The translations under genes were made by a program, and so were the position numbers. Of a DNA stretch of 62,383 bases, positions 51,683 to 61,254 are shown one piece after another (the first letter of the stretch is position 1; each line of letters begins with the position of its first letter). Location: NCBI GenBank assembly GCA_049680625.1, contig JBAUID010000120.1, forward strand, positions 1 to 62,383. Direction: 5' to 3'. This stretch comes from JAUIAI01 sp049680625 (GTDB lineage Bacteria; Pseudomonadota; Gammaproteobacteria; Burkholderiales; Burkholderiaceae_E). Under the pieces are notes generated by a model. The model had not been told where the DNA came from. It did not search any database and saw only the letters and a program-made list of their open reading frames with translations.

Positions 51683-53208
51683 ATACGACAAGCCGCGTAC
51701 CGGCTTCGCGATTACCGACAAGTCGGCTACCAAGCGGGCCAGACTGGACTTTTGATCTGATCGAGGCCTACGACCAGGCAATTTCTGACATTGCCGTTAA
51801 TGAGTTTGGACTGGATTGTTATCCGAATCAGATTGAAGTCATTGCATCAGAACAAATGCTCGATGCTTATGCCTCGGTAGGTCTGCCGATCAGCTATCCG
51901 CATTGGTCCTTTGGAAAAGAATTTCTCAGCAATGAGCAGTCGTATAAGAAAGGGGCCCGCGGTCTGGCTTACGAGATCGTTATTAACTCGGACCCCTGCA
52001 TTTCCTACCTGATGGAAGAAAACACAATGGCGCTGCAAGCCCTGGTTATTGCGCACGCGTGTTACGGACACAATTCTTTTTTCAAAGGCAACTACTTGTT
52101 CCGGCAATGGACGAACGCAGACGCCATCATTGATTACATGGTATTTGCCCGCAAGTACGTCCTGGATTGCGAAGAACGTTACGGGATTGCCGAAGTTGAA
52201 GAAACCCTGGACGCCTGTCATGCGCTTATGGACTTCGGCGTCAACCGTTACCAGCACCCAAAAGCGCTGTCCGCCCAGCAAGAGCTTGAGCGCCAGCGCC
52301 AACGCGAAGAATACGCCAGGGAGCAACACGACGAGATCTGGAGCACTTTACCCACACCTGCCGACGAACAAACACCGAGCACTGATGTTGTTTTTCCAAC
52401 CGAGCCCCAGGAAAATATTCTGTACTTCGTCGAAAAGTATTCACCACGCCTGCCAACCTGGAAGCGTGAGTTAGTTCGAATCGTACGCAAACTCGCTCAG
52501 TATTTTTACCCCCAGGGCCAGACCAAGGTAATGAACGAAGGCTGGGCAACGTTTTGGCACTATACGATCTTGAATCGCATGTATGACAAAGGTCTGCTCG
52601 AAGACGGCTTGATGTTAGAGGTGCTCTCATCGCACACTAATGTCATCGCCCAACGTGGTTTTGATCAACAAGGTTACTCCGGGATTAATCCGTACGCCCT
52701 GGGCTTTGCCATGTTTATCGATTTGCGAAGAATTTGCGAGAAACCGACTGATGAAGACCGGCAATGGTTTCCCGATATTGTTGACACCGACTGGAAAAAA
52801 ACGCTGGACTTCGCAATGCGCAATTACAAGGACGAGTCTTTTATTGGTCAGTATTTGTCGCCTCGTCTGATTCGTGAATTCCGCTTGTTTGCCATTGCCG
52901 ATTACGAGGAGCATGAATTTCTGGAAGTCGACAGTATTCATAATGAGATCGGCTATCGGGAGATTCGTAAGCTGCTGGCCCAGCAATACAATCGCGATAA
53001 CTTGTTACCCGACATCCAGATTACGCGATTCAATCGCGATGGCGACCGCGGGCTGACACTGACTCATACCCAGCACCGCGGACGACCATTGGCCAGGCAG
53101 GCTGATGAAGTTCTGAAACATCTGCAACGTTTGTGGGGGTTTAAAGTCCGCCTGGACACAGTGAGTGAAAGCGGCAACGCTATACATTTTCAGGAGCTAA
53201 CTGAGTAA
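51679..53208 (+). CDS. spoVR: SpoVR family protein (YcgB-like)
   Basis: 509 residues, start overlapping the yeaH stop (ATGA). The family's YPNQIEVIASEQMLDAYASVGLP, SYPHWSFGKEF, EENTMALQALVIAHACYGHNSFFK and NEGWATFWHYTILNRMYDKG segments are all present. The histidine/glutamate-rich motifs look metal-binding, but the biochemical role is not established. Needed for spore coat assembly in Bacillus; in non-sporing bacteria it forms this three-gene stress operon. Confidence 0.95.
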   Translation: MNTTSRVPASRLPTSRLPSGPDWTFDLIEAYDQAISDIAVNEFGLDCYPNQIEVIASEQMLDAYASVGLPISYPHWSFGKEFLSNEQSYKKGARGLAYEIVINSDPCISYLMEENTMALQALVIAHACYGHNSFFKGNYLFRQWTNADAIIDYMVFARKYVLDCEERYGIAEVEETLDACHALMDFGVNRYQHPKALSAQQELERQRQREEYAREQHDEIWSTLPTPADEQTPSTDVVFPTEPQENILYFVEKYSPRLPTWKRELVRIVRKLAQYFYPQGQTKVMNEGWATFWHYTILNRMYDKGLLEDGLMLEVLSSHTNVIAQRGFDQQGYSGINPYALGFAMFIDLRRICEKPTDEDRQWFPDIVDTDWKKTLDFAMRNYKDESFIGQYLSPRLIREFRLFAIADYEEHEFLEVDSIHNEIGYREIRKLLAQQYNRDNLLPDIQITRFNRDGDRGLTLTHTQHRGRPLARQADEVLKHLQRLWGFKVRLDTVSESGNAIHFQELTE

Positions 53209-53215
53209 GTTTTCC

Positions 53216-53246
53216 CGGATGAGTGCGGGTTTGAACCCGGCATCCG
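53216..53246 (+). terminator. Nested hairpin after spoVR
   Basis: CGGATG (53216-53221) pairs with CATCCG (53241-53246) around an inner CGGGTT/AACCCG stem (53226-53231 with 53234-53239). It starts 7 bp past the stop codon. No T-run follows, so it may be a transcript-end stabiliser, not a full terminator. Confidence 0.5.
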
Positions 53247-53345
53247 CCTAAGGCCGCAGTACAATGGGTGATGAGCAATGATCACGACCCCGACCAGGCA
53301 CCCGAACTTGCTGATGCCCACGGCGAGTATGAGGGTGAGGACATC

Positions 53346-54026
53346 ATGAGCGGCGTTCTTAGCATCGACGTCGTGTCGGACGTAGTTTGTCCCTGGTGTT
53401 TTGTGGGTAAGCGGCAACTCGAGCAGGCTTTGGACATGCGCCGGGCTCGCTATCCGGGCGAACCCGAGCCGCTGGTGAATTGGCATCCGTTTCAGTTGAA
53501 CCCTGATATGGCCGCCCATGGGCTACCCCGGGCTGATTATTTGCAGGCCAAGTTCGGTGATGCCTCCGGTGGGTCCGCCTATGACAGCGTTCGCGCCGCC
53601 GCGCAAGCCGTTGGGTTAAGCCTGGCGCTGGAGCGTATTGAACGCCAACCGAACACGGTACTGGCTCATTGCCTCATAGCCATGACCCAGGCAGAGTCAC
53701 AAAACGCAATTGTCGAAGCCTTGTTCGAGGCGTACTTTAACCAGGGGCTCGATCTCACCCGTGAAGACGTTTTAATCGACATCGCCCGCGCCTGTCAGAT
53801 GCCCGAGCCTGTCATTGAAGCCGCCTTGCACGACCAATCGGTACAACATGCAGTTGTCCAGGCTGACGGACAGGCTCGCCAATTTGGGGTCAGTGGCGTT
53901 CCGTTTTTTATTTTTAATCAGCAACTTGCTGTCAGCGGAGCAGCGGGCGCACAAACCCTACTGGCCGCAAGCGAAAAAGCCATGGGAAACGCCGGCGCGC
54001 CGGAATCACCTAATGCCTTGCATTGA
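53346..54026 (+). CDS. DsbA family oxidoreductase (FrnE-like)
   Basis: 226-residue thioredoxin-fold protein from the ATG at 53346 (SD GGTGAGG); a longer frame from 53268 has no SD. The redox motif is CPWC (VVCPWCFVGKRQLEQAL), the helical insert matches FrnE/2-hydroxychromene-2-carboxylate isomerase relatives, and the cis-Pro loop is FGVSGVPFFIFNQQLAVSGA. No signal peptide is seen, so it acts in the cytoplasm. 137 bp after spoVR. Confidence 0.9.
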   Translation: MSGVLSIDVVSDVVCPWCFVGKRQLEQALDMRRARYPGEPEPLVNWHPFQLNPDMAAHGLPRADYLQAKFGDASGGSAYDSVRAAAQAVGLSLALERIERQPNTVLAHCLIAMTQAESQNAIVEALFEAYFNQGLDLTREDVLIDIARACQMPEPVIEAALHDQSVQHAVVQADGQARQFGVSGVPFFIFNQQLAVSGAAGAQTLLAASEKAMGNAGAPESPNALH

Positions 54027-54072
54027 TCGGCCCGGCATTAATCTGCAGTGCGCCGTTACGAGCGAACTGATC

Positions 54073-55251
54073 TCAGTAGGACTTTACCTGGCCCAGGACT
54101 TTTTCTGCAATATACGACAATACGAGTTGCGGACTAACCGGAGCAATTCGCGGTATTAAAGATTCGCGCAGGAACCGCTCGACATGGTATTCCTTGGCGT
54201 ATCCCATGCCACCGTGAGTCATGACTGCGGTTTCACAGGCATGGTAGCCAGCCTCGGCTGCCGCGTATTTAGCCGCATTGGCATGATGACCACATTCCAT
54301 ACCATTGTCGTAAGCCCATGCCGCCCGATAGACAAGCAGTTCAGCCGCTTCCAACTCGACCCAGCGCTGAGCCAGTGGATGCTGAATCCCCTGGTTCTGA
54401 CCAATTGTCCGGCCAAAAACCTGGCGCTCACGCGCATATCGGGATGCACGGTCCAGGGCCACCTGACCCAGGCCAACGGCTTCGCCGGCAAGCAGAATCC
54501 GCTCGGGGTTCATGCCGTGCAAAATGTATTCGAAGCCGCGACCCTCTTCACCAATTCGGTCTTCGGCCGGAATTTCGTAGTTATCGAAAAACACCTGGTT
54601 AGAGTCAACCGGCTTGCGCCCCATTTTTTCGATCTCGCGAACCTCCACCCGGGAGCGATCTAGTCGGGTGTAGAACAATGACAAACCACGGGCTGGTGAA
54701 TCACCACGTGCTTTTAAGTCTTGCGCAGACGAGGTTCGTGCCAGCAACAACACCCGGTCGGCGACTTGTGCCGTGGAGATCCAGATTTTCTGCCCGTTCA
54801 CAACGTATACATCACCCTCGCGCCGGGCGAAAGTTTTCATGCCAAGCGTATTCAGCCCGGCGTCTGGCTCGGTGACAGCAAAACAGGATTTCTCCTTGCC
54901 GGCAATCAACGGCGGCAGGAAGCGCTGCTTTTGCTCGTCAGTGCCAAAGCGAACCACGGGATTCAAGCCAAAAATATTCATATGGATTGCCGACGCGCCC
55001 GACATGCCGGCACCCGAACGGGCGATTGCATGCATCATCAGCGTGGCTTCGGTAATGCCGAGACCGGAGCCACCAACCGATTCAGGCATTGCAATACCGA
55101 GCCAGCCACCCTCAGCGCAGGCCTGATGAAATTCGAACGGGAAACCACCGTCACGATCAAGCCGTGCCCAGTAATCGAGATCAAATTCTTCGCAAAGGCG
55201 GCTAACGGCGTCACGCAGCGCTTGTTGGTCTTCAGTCAGTGCAAAATTCAT
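54073..55251 (-). CDS. Acyl-CoA dehydrogenase
   Basis: 392 residues from the ATG at 55251 (MNFALTEDQQALRDAVSRL). FAD- and substrate-binding motifs CFAVTEPDAG and KIWISTAQVADRVLL are seen, then RQVFGRTIGQNQGIQ and, at the C-terminus, MTHGGMGYAKEYHVERFLRES, where the glutamate of KEYHVER is the usual catalytic base position. It catalyses alpha,beta-desaturation of an acyl-CoA, passing electrons to ETF. Chain length cannot be read. Divergent from the serine hydrolase gene by 62 bp. Confidence 0.92.
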   Translation of the reverse strand: MNFALTEDQQALRDAVSRLCEEFDLDYWARLDRDGGFPFEFHQACAEGGWLGIAMPESVGGSGLGITEATLMMHAIARSGAGMSGASAIHMNIFGLNPVVRFGTDEQKQRFLPPLIAGKEKSCFAVTEPDAGLNTLGMKTFARREGDVYVVNGQKIWISTAQVADRVLLLARTSSAQDLKARGDSPARGLSLFYTRLDRSRVEVREIEKMGRKPVDSNQVFFDNYEIPAEDRIGEEGRGFEYILHGMNPERILLAGEAVGLGQVALDRASRYARERQVFGRTIGQNQGIQHPLAQRWVELEAAELLVYRAAWAYDNGMECGHHANAAKYAAAEAGYHACETAVMTHGGMGYAKEYHVERFLRESLIPRIAPVSPQLVLSYIAEKVLGQVKSY

Positions 55252-55313
55252 GGCCACACTTTGACATAAATGCCGCATTATCTGGGGCCAAAATTTCGTA
55301 ACCGAGAATTATT

Positions 55314-56396
55314 GTGACAAAGAACACCAAAAACCTTAGCCCAGCCTGGTGTGATGTTGTGTCATTTGCCGCTGCGAATGAATGCCCCTGGGCAAAGGAT
55401 CCAACAGATGACGGGGCAAGCTGGGGCATTCATCTTAAAGACCCCCCGCCGCACAATCGTTTGCTGGGCCCCGTTTTTAAACGCGGACCGGCCAGTGGCA
55501 TTGTTCAGGTCGCCGGCAAGACGTGCTGCGAATGGGGCGAGCCCGATCGTGCCGACATGACGTTTAGTGTGACAAAAACCTATCTTGCGCTGGTGGCAGG
55601 CGTTGCCTTTGATCAAGGCCTGATACCAGACCCTGACGAAGCGGTTTATCTGCGTGTGCCAGGCCTGGGATTCGATGATGAACACAATCGCGCCGTTACC
55701 TGGGCTCAGTTATTGCAATTCACCAGTGAATGGCAAGGCAGCTGTTTTGGCGTTCCGGACTCGGTAGACCATCACCGTCGGGCGGGATTCCAGGGTGAAC
55801 CGGCTCCGGGTACGCCACCAAAGGGAACCGAACGACAACGACAGCAACCCGGCAGCTTCTGGGAGTACAACGATGTTCGCATCAACCAGTTTGGGTTGGC
55901 ACTTTTGCATTTGTTCAAAAAGCCGTTACCGCAGGTGCTGGCTGAATCGATTATGGAACCACTCGGGACATCAGATACCTGGCGCTGGCATGGCTATGAC
56001 AATAGTTGGGTAAGCATTGACGGCGTCAAAATGCAAAGTGTTCCAGGGGGTGGCCACTGGGGCGGCGGCATGCAGATTTGCGCACGCGATCAGGCCCTGG
56101 TCGGCGAATTGATGCTCGCCGGTGGGCGGCACGGCAACCGCCAACTGGTTAGCGAACAATGGATTTCGCTCATGCGGACACCGTGTGCGATTGCACCGTT
56201 TTACGGATTCTTCACCTGGCTCAACCAGGGCCCGCACCCACTGGTGAACGCCTCACCAGAAAGCTTTTTTGCCCTGGGTATCGGCGGACAAACCGTCTGG
56301 CATGATCCGACGCGACAGATGGTTGCGGTTTTCCGATGGACCGACGTCTCTGCTCTTGATGAGTTAATGGGCCTGGTAAATAAAGCACTGGCCTAG
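55314..56396 (+). CDS. Serine hydrolase (class C beta-lactamase/esterase family)
   Basis: 360 residues from a GTG start. The penicillin-binding-type SxxK motif is SVTK (about 84-87, in MTFSVTKTYLALVAG), the YxN-like motif is in FWEYNDVRINQF, and a late GGGHWGGGM glycine-rich region replaces KTG. No signal peptide, so probably a cytosolic esterase or amidase, not an antibiotic resistance enzyme. Its stop codon sits inside a perfect hairpin shared with the convergent SDR gene. Confidence 0.85.
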   Translation: MTKNTKNLSPAWCDVVSFAAANECPWAKDPTDDGASWGIHLKDPPPHNRLLGPVFKRGPASGIVQVAGKTCCEWGEPDRADMTFSVTKTYLALVAGVAFDQGLIPDPDEAVYLRVPGLGFDDEHNRAVTWAQLLQFTSEWQGSCFGVPDSVDHHRRAGFQGEPAPGTPPKGTERQRQQPGSFWEYNDVRINQFGLALLHLFKKPLPQVLAESIMEPLGTSDTWRWHGYDNSWVSIDGVKMQSVPGGGHWGGGMQICARDQALVGELMLAGGRHGNRQLVSEQWISLMRTPCAIAPFYGFFTWLNQGPHPLVNASPESFFALGIGGQTVWHDPTRQMVAVFRWTDVSALDELMGLVNKALA

Positions 56397-56404
56397 CAGG
56401 CCAG
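56388..56404. terminator. Compact hairpin between convergent genes
   Basis: CTGGCCT (56388-56394), AGC loop, AGGCCAG (56398-56404) form a perfect 7-bp stem overlapping the hydrolase stop codon, between two convergent genes. No T-run on either side, so bidirectional termination is only possible. Confidence 0.4.
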
Positions 56405-56428
56405 CACGTATTTGCAGCACGCATTCGA

Positions 56429-57343
56429 TTACACCGGGTCCCAGCAAAAGACATCAGCGGAACGATCCAGCGGTGCAAAGGACGCACGCAGGGTCGGGAT
56501 GCAGTGACTGCCAACACTTTCCGGGGTCCAGCCTTCTGAACGGTGAACGGTTCGAACCGGTCGGTTCTGGCTGAACAGGAAAATCTCGTTGGCCCGTACC
56601 CCAAATATTTGACCAGTAACATCAGCCGCACCGTCGGACATCAGGTAAACAGCCAACGGGGCTATCTTGGCTGTCTCCATCCGCTTCATCCGTTCGACAC
56701 GTTCTTTTTCCTCCGGCGTATTGGTCGGGATTGTCCCAATCAACCGGCTCCACGCAAACGGTGCGATACAGTTAGAGCGCACACCAGAGCGGGCCATATC
56801 CAGGGCGATACATTTGGACATTGCAGCCATGCCAAGTTTGGCCGCTGCATAATTGGCCTGCCCAAAATTGCCAACCAGGCCGGATGTTGACGTCATATGA
56901 ATATATGCACCGGACTCCTGATCTCGCAGGTAGTTGGCGGCAGCCCGTGACACAAAGAAAGACCCGTTCAGATGGACATCGATCACTGAGCGCCACTCTT
57001 CTTCATTCATCTTAAAGAACATGCGGTCACGAAGAATGCCGGCATTGTTAATCACACCATCTATTTGCCCGTAGACGTCCATTGCGGTTGCGATAATCTG
57101 ATTGGCCGACTGCCATTGCGCAACACTGTCGGTATTGGCAGTTGCCTCACCACCGGCGGCCCGAATTTCATCAGCAACGGCCTGGGCCGGCCCTTTGTCG
57201 GCGCCTTCGCCACTGGCGGATGTTCCAAGATCATTCACAACAACACGGGCGCCTGCCCGCGCCAGCGCCAATGCAAAGTCCCGGCCAATGCCATTGCCTG
57301 CGCCGGTCACTATGATTACTTTTCCCTCGAGCATTGCCGCCAT
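56429..57343 (-). CDS. Short-chain dehydrogenase/reductase (3-hydroxyacyl-CoA dehydrogenase/HSD17B4-like)
   Basis: 304 residues. Motifs: VTGAGNGIGRDFALALARAGARVVVNDLG (the VNDLG end is typical of the multifunctional-enzyme type SDRs acting on 3-hydroxyacyl-CoA), NNAGILRDRMFFKM, and catalytic Ser, Tyr and Lys around STSGLVGNFGQANYAAAK. A C-terminal extension of about 45 residues follows the usual end. Likely acts in acyl-CoA oxidation with the nearby acyl-CoA dehydrogenase. Confidence 0.88.
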   Translation of the reverse strand: MAAMLEGKVIIVTGAGNGIGRDFALALARAGARVVVNDLGTSASGEGADKGPAQAVADEIRAAGGEATANTDSVAQWQSANQIIATAMDVYGQIDGVINNAGILRDRMFFKMNEEEWRSVIDVHLNGSFFVSRAAANYLRDQESGAYIHMTSTSGLVGNFGQANYAAAKLGMAAMSKCIALDMARSGVRSNCIAPFAWSRLIGTIPTNTPEEKERVERMKRMETAKIAPLAVYLMSDGAADVTGQIFGVRANEIFLFSQNRPVRTVHRSEGWTPESVGSHCIPTLRASFAPLDRSADVFCWDPV

Positions 57344-57441
57344 GTTTTTCTCCAGTTTGGTCAGACCGTTGTCGGCGCTAACTATAAACCAGGGGGGCGG
57401 GTTGTTATCGACAGGGCAGGTATTAATTCAGCCAGAATTTT

Positions 57442-58050
57442 CTATACAAAACGATAGAAATGATTACCGTCACGAAACGATTGATTATCCAGGACGTGGC
57501 GTATTAGGTTGGCGTGCAGCATCGCGCGTCCAACGACGATCGCCTCTTCACGCGACACGCCGGCCTTGGCCGCAACCCAGTCAACAACTTCACGGCCGCT
57601 GAAGCACATTGGGTAATCGACAAACCAGCGTCGGCGCACACCGGGAATGATGCCGTCTTCACCGTGCATTTCATTCGTCAGGTCACGCACAGCACTGACC
57701 GACAAATCAGGCAAGGTCTCTTGCTCATTGGTGTTGCCAATGACGTAGAACAATGGCGCATCTTTGAAGTCGTGCTCACCATTGGCATGGGAAATCAGTT
57801 CCAGGGCAAGCAAGCGCTGGCCAATGCGAATTGCCTGCAGTCGGCCAATATCAAATTCATCCGTGAGCAGATCAACGAGTTCGGAGCCAAGGAAAGTGTC
57901 TGGGTAGCGCCTGAGATGATAAAAGCGGTCGCGAATTTCGAGCCGTCCCGACTCGGCGATCAATTTCATCAGTGACGATGATTGTTTTATGGCCGGGCGT
58001 TCATTCGAATCCAGCCAGTCGCTGCGCATCAGTTCGCTCATGGCAGCCAT
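57442..58050 (-). CDS. Tandem DEP domain protein
   Basis: 202 residues with two DEP-like domains: about 38-105 (RDRFYHLRRYPDTFLGSELVDLL...FKDAPLFYVIG) and about 135-202 (RRRWFVDYPMCFSGREVVDWVAAKA...FRDGNHFYRF). Both keep the FxGxExVDxL pattern. DEP domains bind membranes or partners; bacterial stand-alone pairs are uncommon. The ATG overlaps the stop of the EAL gene (TAATG), so it is co-translated and is probably a partner or localisation factor for that phosphodiesterase. Confidence 0.82.
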   Translation of the reverse strand: MAAMSELMRSDWLDSNERPAIKQSSSLMKLIAESGRLEIRDRFYHLRRYPDTFLGSELVDLLTDEFDIGRLQAIRIGQRLLALELISHANGEHDFKDAPLFYVIGNTNEQETLPDLSVSAVRDLTNEMHGEDGIIPGVRRRWFVDYPMCFSGREVVDWVAAKAGVSREEAIVVGRAMLHANLIRHVLDNQSFRDGNHFYRFV

Positions 58051-59876
58051 TAGCCGGGCTCCGCAACATATTCCGCCTTACGTGCGATTGGTTCAACACT
58101 GCTTGCCTGTCGGGAGGGTTTTCCGGTTGACGAGTGCAGGTCGGACAGACCGGGAAAATCAGTGCCGGCAATCACGGCGCCTGGCGCTTGGGCACTGAGT
58201 GTTTTCGACACGGTGGCACCTGCGTCAGATTGGTAACGGGCCTGAGACCGGTTCTCTGCCAACCAGGTATAAAAGTCGGGGATCGGCATAGGCCTGGCCA
58301 TAAGGAATCCCTGGATAGCATTGACACCTTGCTGAATCAAAAACCGGTGCTGACTGACTGTTTCCACACCTTCGGCGATGGAACGCACTCCAAGGCGCCC
58401 GGCTAAATCAACAATGGCGCTTAGCACAGAACGCTGGACCGACTCCGAATCTATTGCACGAACAAATTCGCGATCTATTTTCAGCATATCAAACGGCATT
58501 GTGGTCAGTAGCGCCAGCGAACTTTGTCCCGTACCAAAGTCATCTATCGCGATTCGATAACCCCGGCGCCGCAATTCAGACAGGGTTTGCCGGCTGCCGG
58601 CATCGAGAACGTCGCGCTCAATAATCTCCAATACAACGTTTTCGCCTGGCAACGATTCCTGATCGAAGATTCTGTCCATTTCATCGGCAAACCCGCGCCG
58701 ACGTAACTGACTGGCGGTCACGTTAAAGCTAAAGTACAAATCAGGGTTTTCTTTAACCAGGGCAGCGAGCCGGTCGCGCGCCTTGGTCATAATCAACACG
58801 GTCATTGAGTCGATCAAGCCATTGCGTTCGGCAATGTCGATAAACTCTATTGGTGCGAGCAGGCCACGAACCGGATGCTGCCAACGCATGAGAATTTCGC
58901 CTCCAACGCAACGCCCGCTATTACATTCGACAATTGGCTGAATAACCGGTTCGAACTGCCGCTTGACCAGCGCAAGCTTAATTCGAGACAAGGTGCTGGC
59001 CCGATGCTCCAGAATCAGGTTAATCCTGGCAATGACAAGTGCCGCAACTAACACTGACAGCAACAATGCGGCCAACAGGTACCGCCAGACACCATCGATG
59101 ACGTCTGACTTGCGTGCCGAAGCACGCACGGTTACGGGCATCGATTCGCTGTCTTTTTCAACTGTCAATAGATCTTCGCTTTGGAAGAATCCGTAGGGTT
59201 CGTCCCAGCCGGTGTCAAGCAGTGAGCCGCCATCCCAGGACTTGACCTTAATTGTGGCGATACCTGTTTTGTCACGTAACCCCAGCAGATCCCGAATCAG
59301 GTTGCCGGGTATCTGGGCTGCGATGCGGCTACGAAGGCCTACCTCGCTTATCAGCAAGACGTCATTGCTGGCATCGGTCACAACCAAAAGTGTGATCGGG
59401 GCAATATTGCCACTGCCTTTCTGAAGCAGCATCTGGGCGGCGGGGTCACCAATACCACTGAGCGGAGAACACACGGACTGGCGGTCGTTGGTCAGTGCGT
59501 AGAATCGGCGCGCGATCGCACTGTCCATACTGGACTTGACCAGGCTCTCAATTACCGTGCCATCACATTCACTAATATCCAGGACACTAAGCGCCTGCAT
59601 TTCTTCAAGAGCAGAGCCAAGTAATAAATCAAAGCTCGCCACCCTGGCATTGGCCTGGCCGGTTAGCTCGGACTTAAGGTCTGAATAATAAATACTCAGG
59701 GTCGCCGCCGTGCTAACAATCAGGGCGAGCAGGCAAACCAGGAGCACACCCGGCACCGACAGCTTCGGAACAAGGAGATCCGTTGAGCTGTGACCATTGG
59801 ACTCACCCTGGGGCGACTCTTGATGATTTCGCCAGTTGCGGGCCCAATAAAGGAGATTTGAGATAGTCCGGTGCAC
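58050..59876 (-). CDS. CSS-motif EAL c-di-GMP phosphodiesterase
   Basis: About 608 residues. Transmembrane helix near the N-terminus (GVLLVCLLALIVSTAATLSIYY), a periplasmic CSS-type sensor with cysteines in ISECDG and VCSPLSG, a second helix (YLLAALLLSVLVAALVIARI), then an intact EAL domain: GGEILMRW, NVTASQL, LEIIERD, AIDDFGTGQSSLALL, MLKIDREFV, IAEGVET and QGFLMARP. It hydrolyses c-di-GMP; in the PdeC-type model, disulfide state in the periplasm controls activity. The GTG at 59876 is used as start; the frame stays open to 60068 but that part looks non-coding. Confidence 0.88.
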   Translation of the reverse strand: MHRTISNLLYWARNWRNHQESPQGESNGHSSTDLLVPKLSVPGVLLVCLLALIVSTAATLSIYYSDLKSELTGQANARVASFDLLLGSALEEMQALSVLDISECDGTVIESLVKSSMDSAIARRFYALTNDRQSVCSPLSGIGDPAAQMLLQKGSGNIAPITLLVVTDASNDVLLISEVGLRSRIAAQIPGNLIRDLLGLRDKTGIATIKVKSWDGGSLLDTGWDEPYGFFQSEDLLTVEKDSESMPVTVRASARKSDVIDGVWRYLLAALLLSVLVAALVIARINLILEHRASTLSRIKLALVKRQFEPVIQPIVECNSGRCVGGEILMRWQHPVRGLLAPIEFIDIAERNGLIDSMTVLIMTKARDRLAALVKENPDLYFSFNVTASQLRRRGFADEMDRIFDQESLPGENVVLEIIERDVLDAGSRQTLSELRRRGYRIAIDDFGTGQSSLALLTTMPFDMLKIDREFVRAIDSESVQRSVLSAIVDLAGRLGVRSIAEGVETVSQHRFLIQQGVNAIQGFLMARPMPIPDFYTWLAENRSQARYQSDAGATVSKTLSAQAPGAVIAGTDFPGLSDLHSSTGKPSRQASSVEPIARKAEYVAEPG

Positions 59877-60159
59877 CCTGTCAGTTTGCGGGACGCCCCT
59901 ACCCGCACGTTGGCAGATCAGACAAACGTAGTGAGATGTCCCGTCAACGGCAACACGCAGACGAAAACACACAACATATCGCAACACGATGCGACCCGAA
60001 TTAGCCCGACGTTGTATGCGGCATACTATATGCTGAAATTCGCAAGCTATCGCGTAAGCTCTCGCCACACTGTTTGACCCTGCCGCTATGCCCCCTGTGC
60101 CATCAAGCCTTTGTTATGCCCTGCAAAAACTACTGGCGGCAATCCGAGCGGGTTTTGCA
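59877..60159. other. Divergent gap between the EAL gene and lpxR
   Basis: 283 bp serving as promoter space for both divergent genes. A long frame of the EAL gene extends through it on the minus strand but encodes Cys/Arg-rich sequence without family resemblance. I see no clear symmetric operator. Confidence 0.45.
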
Positions 60160-61158
60160 ATGCGACTGCTGATCACTGTGGTGATTGGGGCTATCAGTGT
60201 GAGCCACGTCAGCGCACAATCGCCCGATTCCCTGATCCTGCAACTGGACAACGACGAATTTGCCGGATTGAACAAGCGGGACCGCTGGTATAGCAGCGGT
60301 GCCCGCATTTTGGCGATACGCGATGGCAGCTCACCCCTGGCCGGTGACTCAGCGGCCGCTCACTGGGCGTGGAAAGTCCGTCGCACCTGCCCCGCTGCCG
60401 CCCACGCAGCCGCTCAGCCGGGCACTAGTCATGTCAGTATTGGGCAGAATATTTATACTCAGGATGTCCGCGACCGGGCCGTGCCAGTGGCCAACGACCG
60501 ACCAATTGCAGCCTACTTGTACGCCACTTTGGGCAACCGGCTACAAACCCAAGCCGGTGATGTCAGTCTGTCGGCAGAATTGGGGGTTACCGGCCCAGCC
60601 GCCCTGGGCGAGCCAATTCAAAACGGCCTGCATTCAGTGCTCAGGGTTGATCGGGTGCCAGCATGGTCGTACCAGGTTCGTCCGCGGCTCGGTCTGAACC
60701 TGCACTTTGGCTGCCTGGGTCGAAGTCGATTCGATTTTGGCAGCCTGCTAACCCAATACTCGGTTTCGGTGGGCACTACCATGGCGCAGGCAAGCATTGC
60801 CGGCGCTCTGGCGTTTGGGCCGGGGCGGGCAACCGCCGTGATGCCAGCCGACGCAAGACTGATTATTCCAGGTAGTCATCCCGGCAAATTCTGGTCAGCG
60901 GTTATCGGTTTGCGCGTGAACTGGGTCGGCTACGACGCCCTTCTTGATGGCGACACTTATCGCTATCAATCCGGAGTCAACAGCCGCCAACTGACCGCAC
61001 AATTTTTCGCCGGCATCAGCTTTAACATCTGGAAAAACTGGCGTCTTGAATATGTGTTTACGCAGCGTAGTCACGATTTTGACGGACCGGGTGTGGCGGC
61101 GGCTAATTACGAGGCGCAACAAACCGGCACCCTCAGCCTGCGGATTCCACTGCAATAG
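60160..61158 (+). CDS. lpxR: Lipid A 3-O-deacylase-like outer membrane protein (LpxR/DUF2219)
   Basis: 332 residues from the ATG at 60160, giving a neat signal peptide MRLLITVVIGAISVSHVSA|QSP; an ATG at 60088 is an alternative. Hallmarks of LpxR are LDNDEFAGLNKRDRWYSSGARI (asparagine/aspartate active-site region), GQNIYTQDVRDRA, and alternating beta-barrel strands ending in a C-terminal aromatic strand (SLRIPLQ). It removes the 3'-acyloxyacyl chain of lipid A in known members. It neighbours a Cpx-like module, fitting an envelope-modification role. Confidence 0.85.
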   Translation: MRLLITVVIGAISVSHVSAQSPDSLILQLDNDEFAGLNKRDRWYSSGARILAIRDGSSPLAGDSAAAHWAWKVRRTCPAAAHAAAQPGTSHVSIGQNIYTQDVRDRAVPVANDRPIAAYLYATLGNRLQTQAGDVSLSAELGVTGPAALGEPIQNGLHSVLRVDRVPAWSYQVRPRLGLNLHFGCLGRSRFDFGSLLTQYSVSVGTTMAQASIAGALAFGPGRATAVMPADARLIIPGSHPGKFWSAVIGLRVNWVGYDALLDGDTYRYQSGVNSRQLTAQFFAGISFNIWKNWRLEYVFTQRSHDFDGPGVAAANYEAQQTGTLSLRIPLQ

Positions 61159-61254
61159 TCACAGGCTTCAACACGAAAGAATAACCGCGCCAACAAAAAC
61201 GACGCCACCAGGGCGCCGGAAAGGACTATGACGAAAAAGTCCGGGGTCAGAGAA

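Noticed and set aside
55314..56396. Antibiotic-resistance beta-lactamase
   Set aside because: No signal peptide and no KTG motif; it fits the broader serine hydrolase/esterase family.
59877..60068. N-terminal extension of the EAL phosphodiesterase
   Set aside because: The translation is Cys/Arg-rich with no relation to CSS-EAL proteins, and the divergent lpxR needs promoter space here.
61223..61242. GGACT/AGTCC stem as terminator between lpxR and the Spy-like gene
   Set aside because: Only 5 bp with a 10-nt loop and no T-run; too weak to call.
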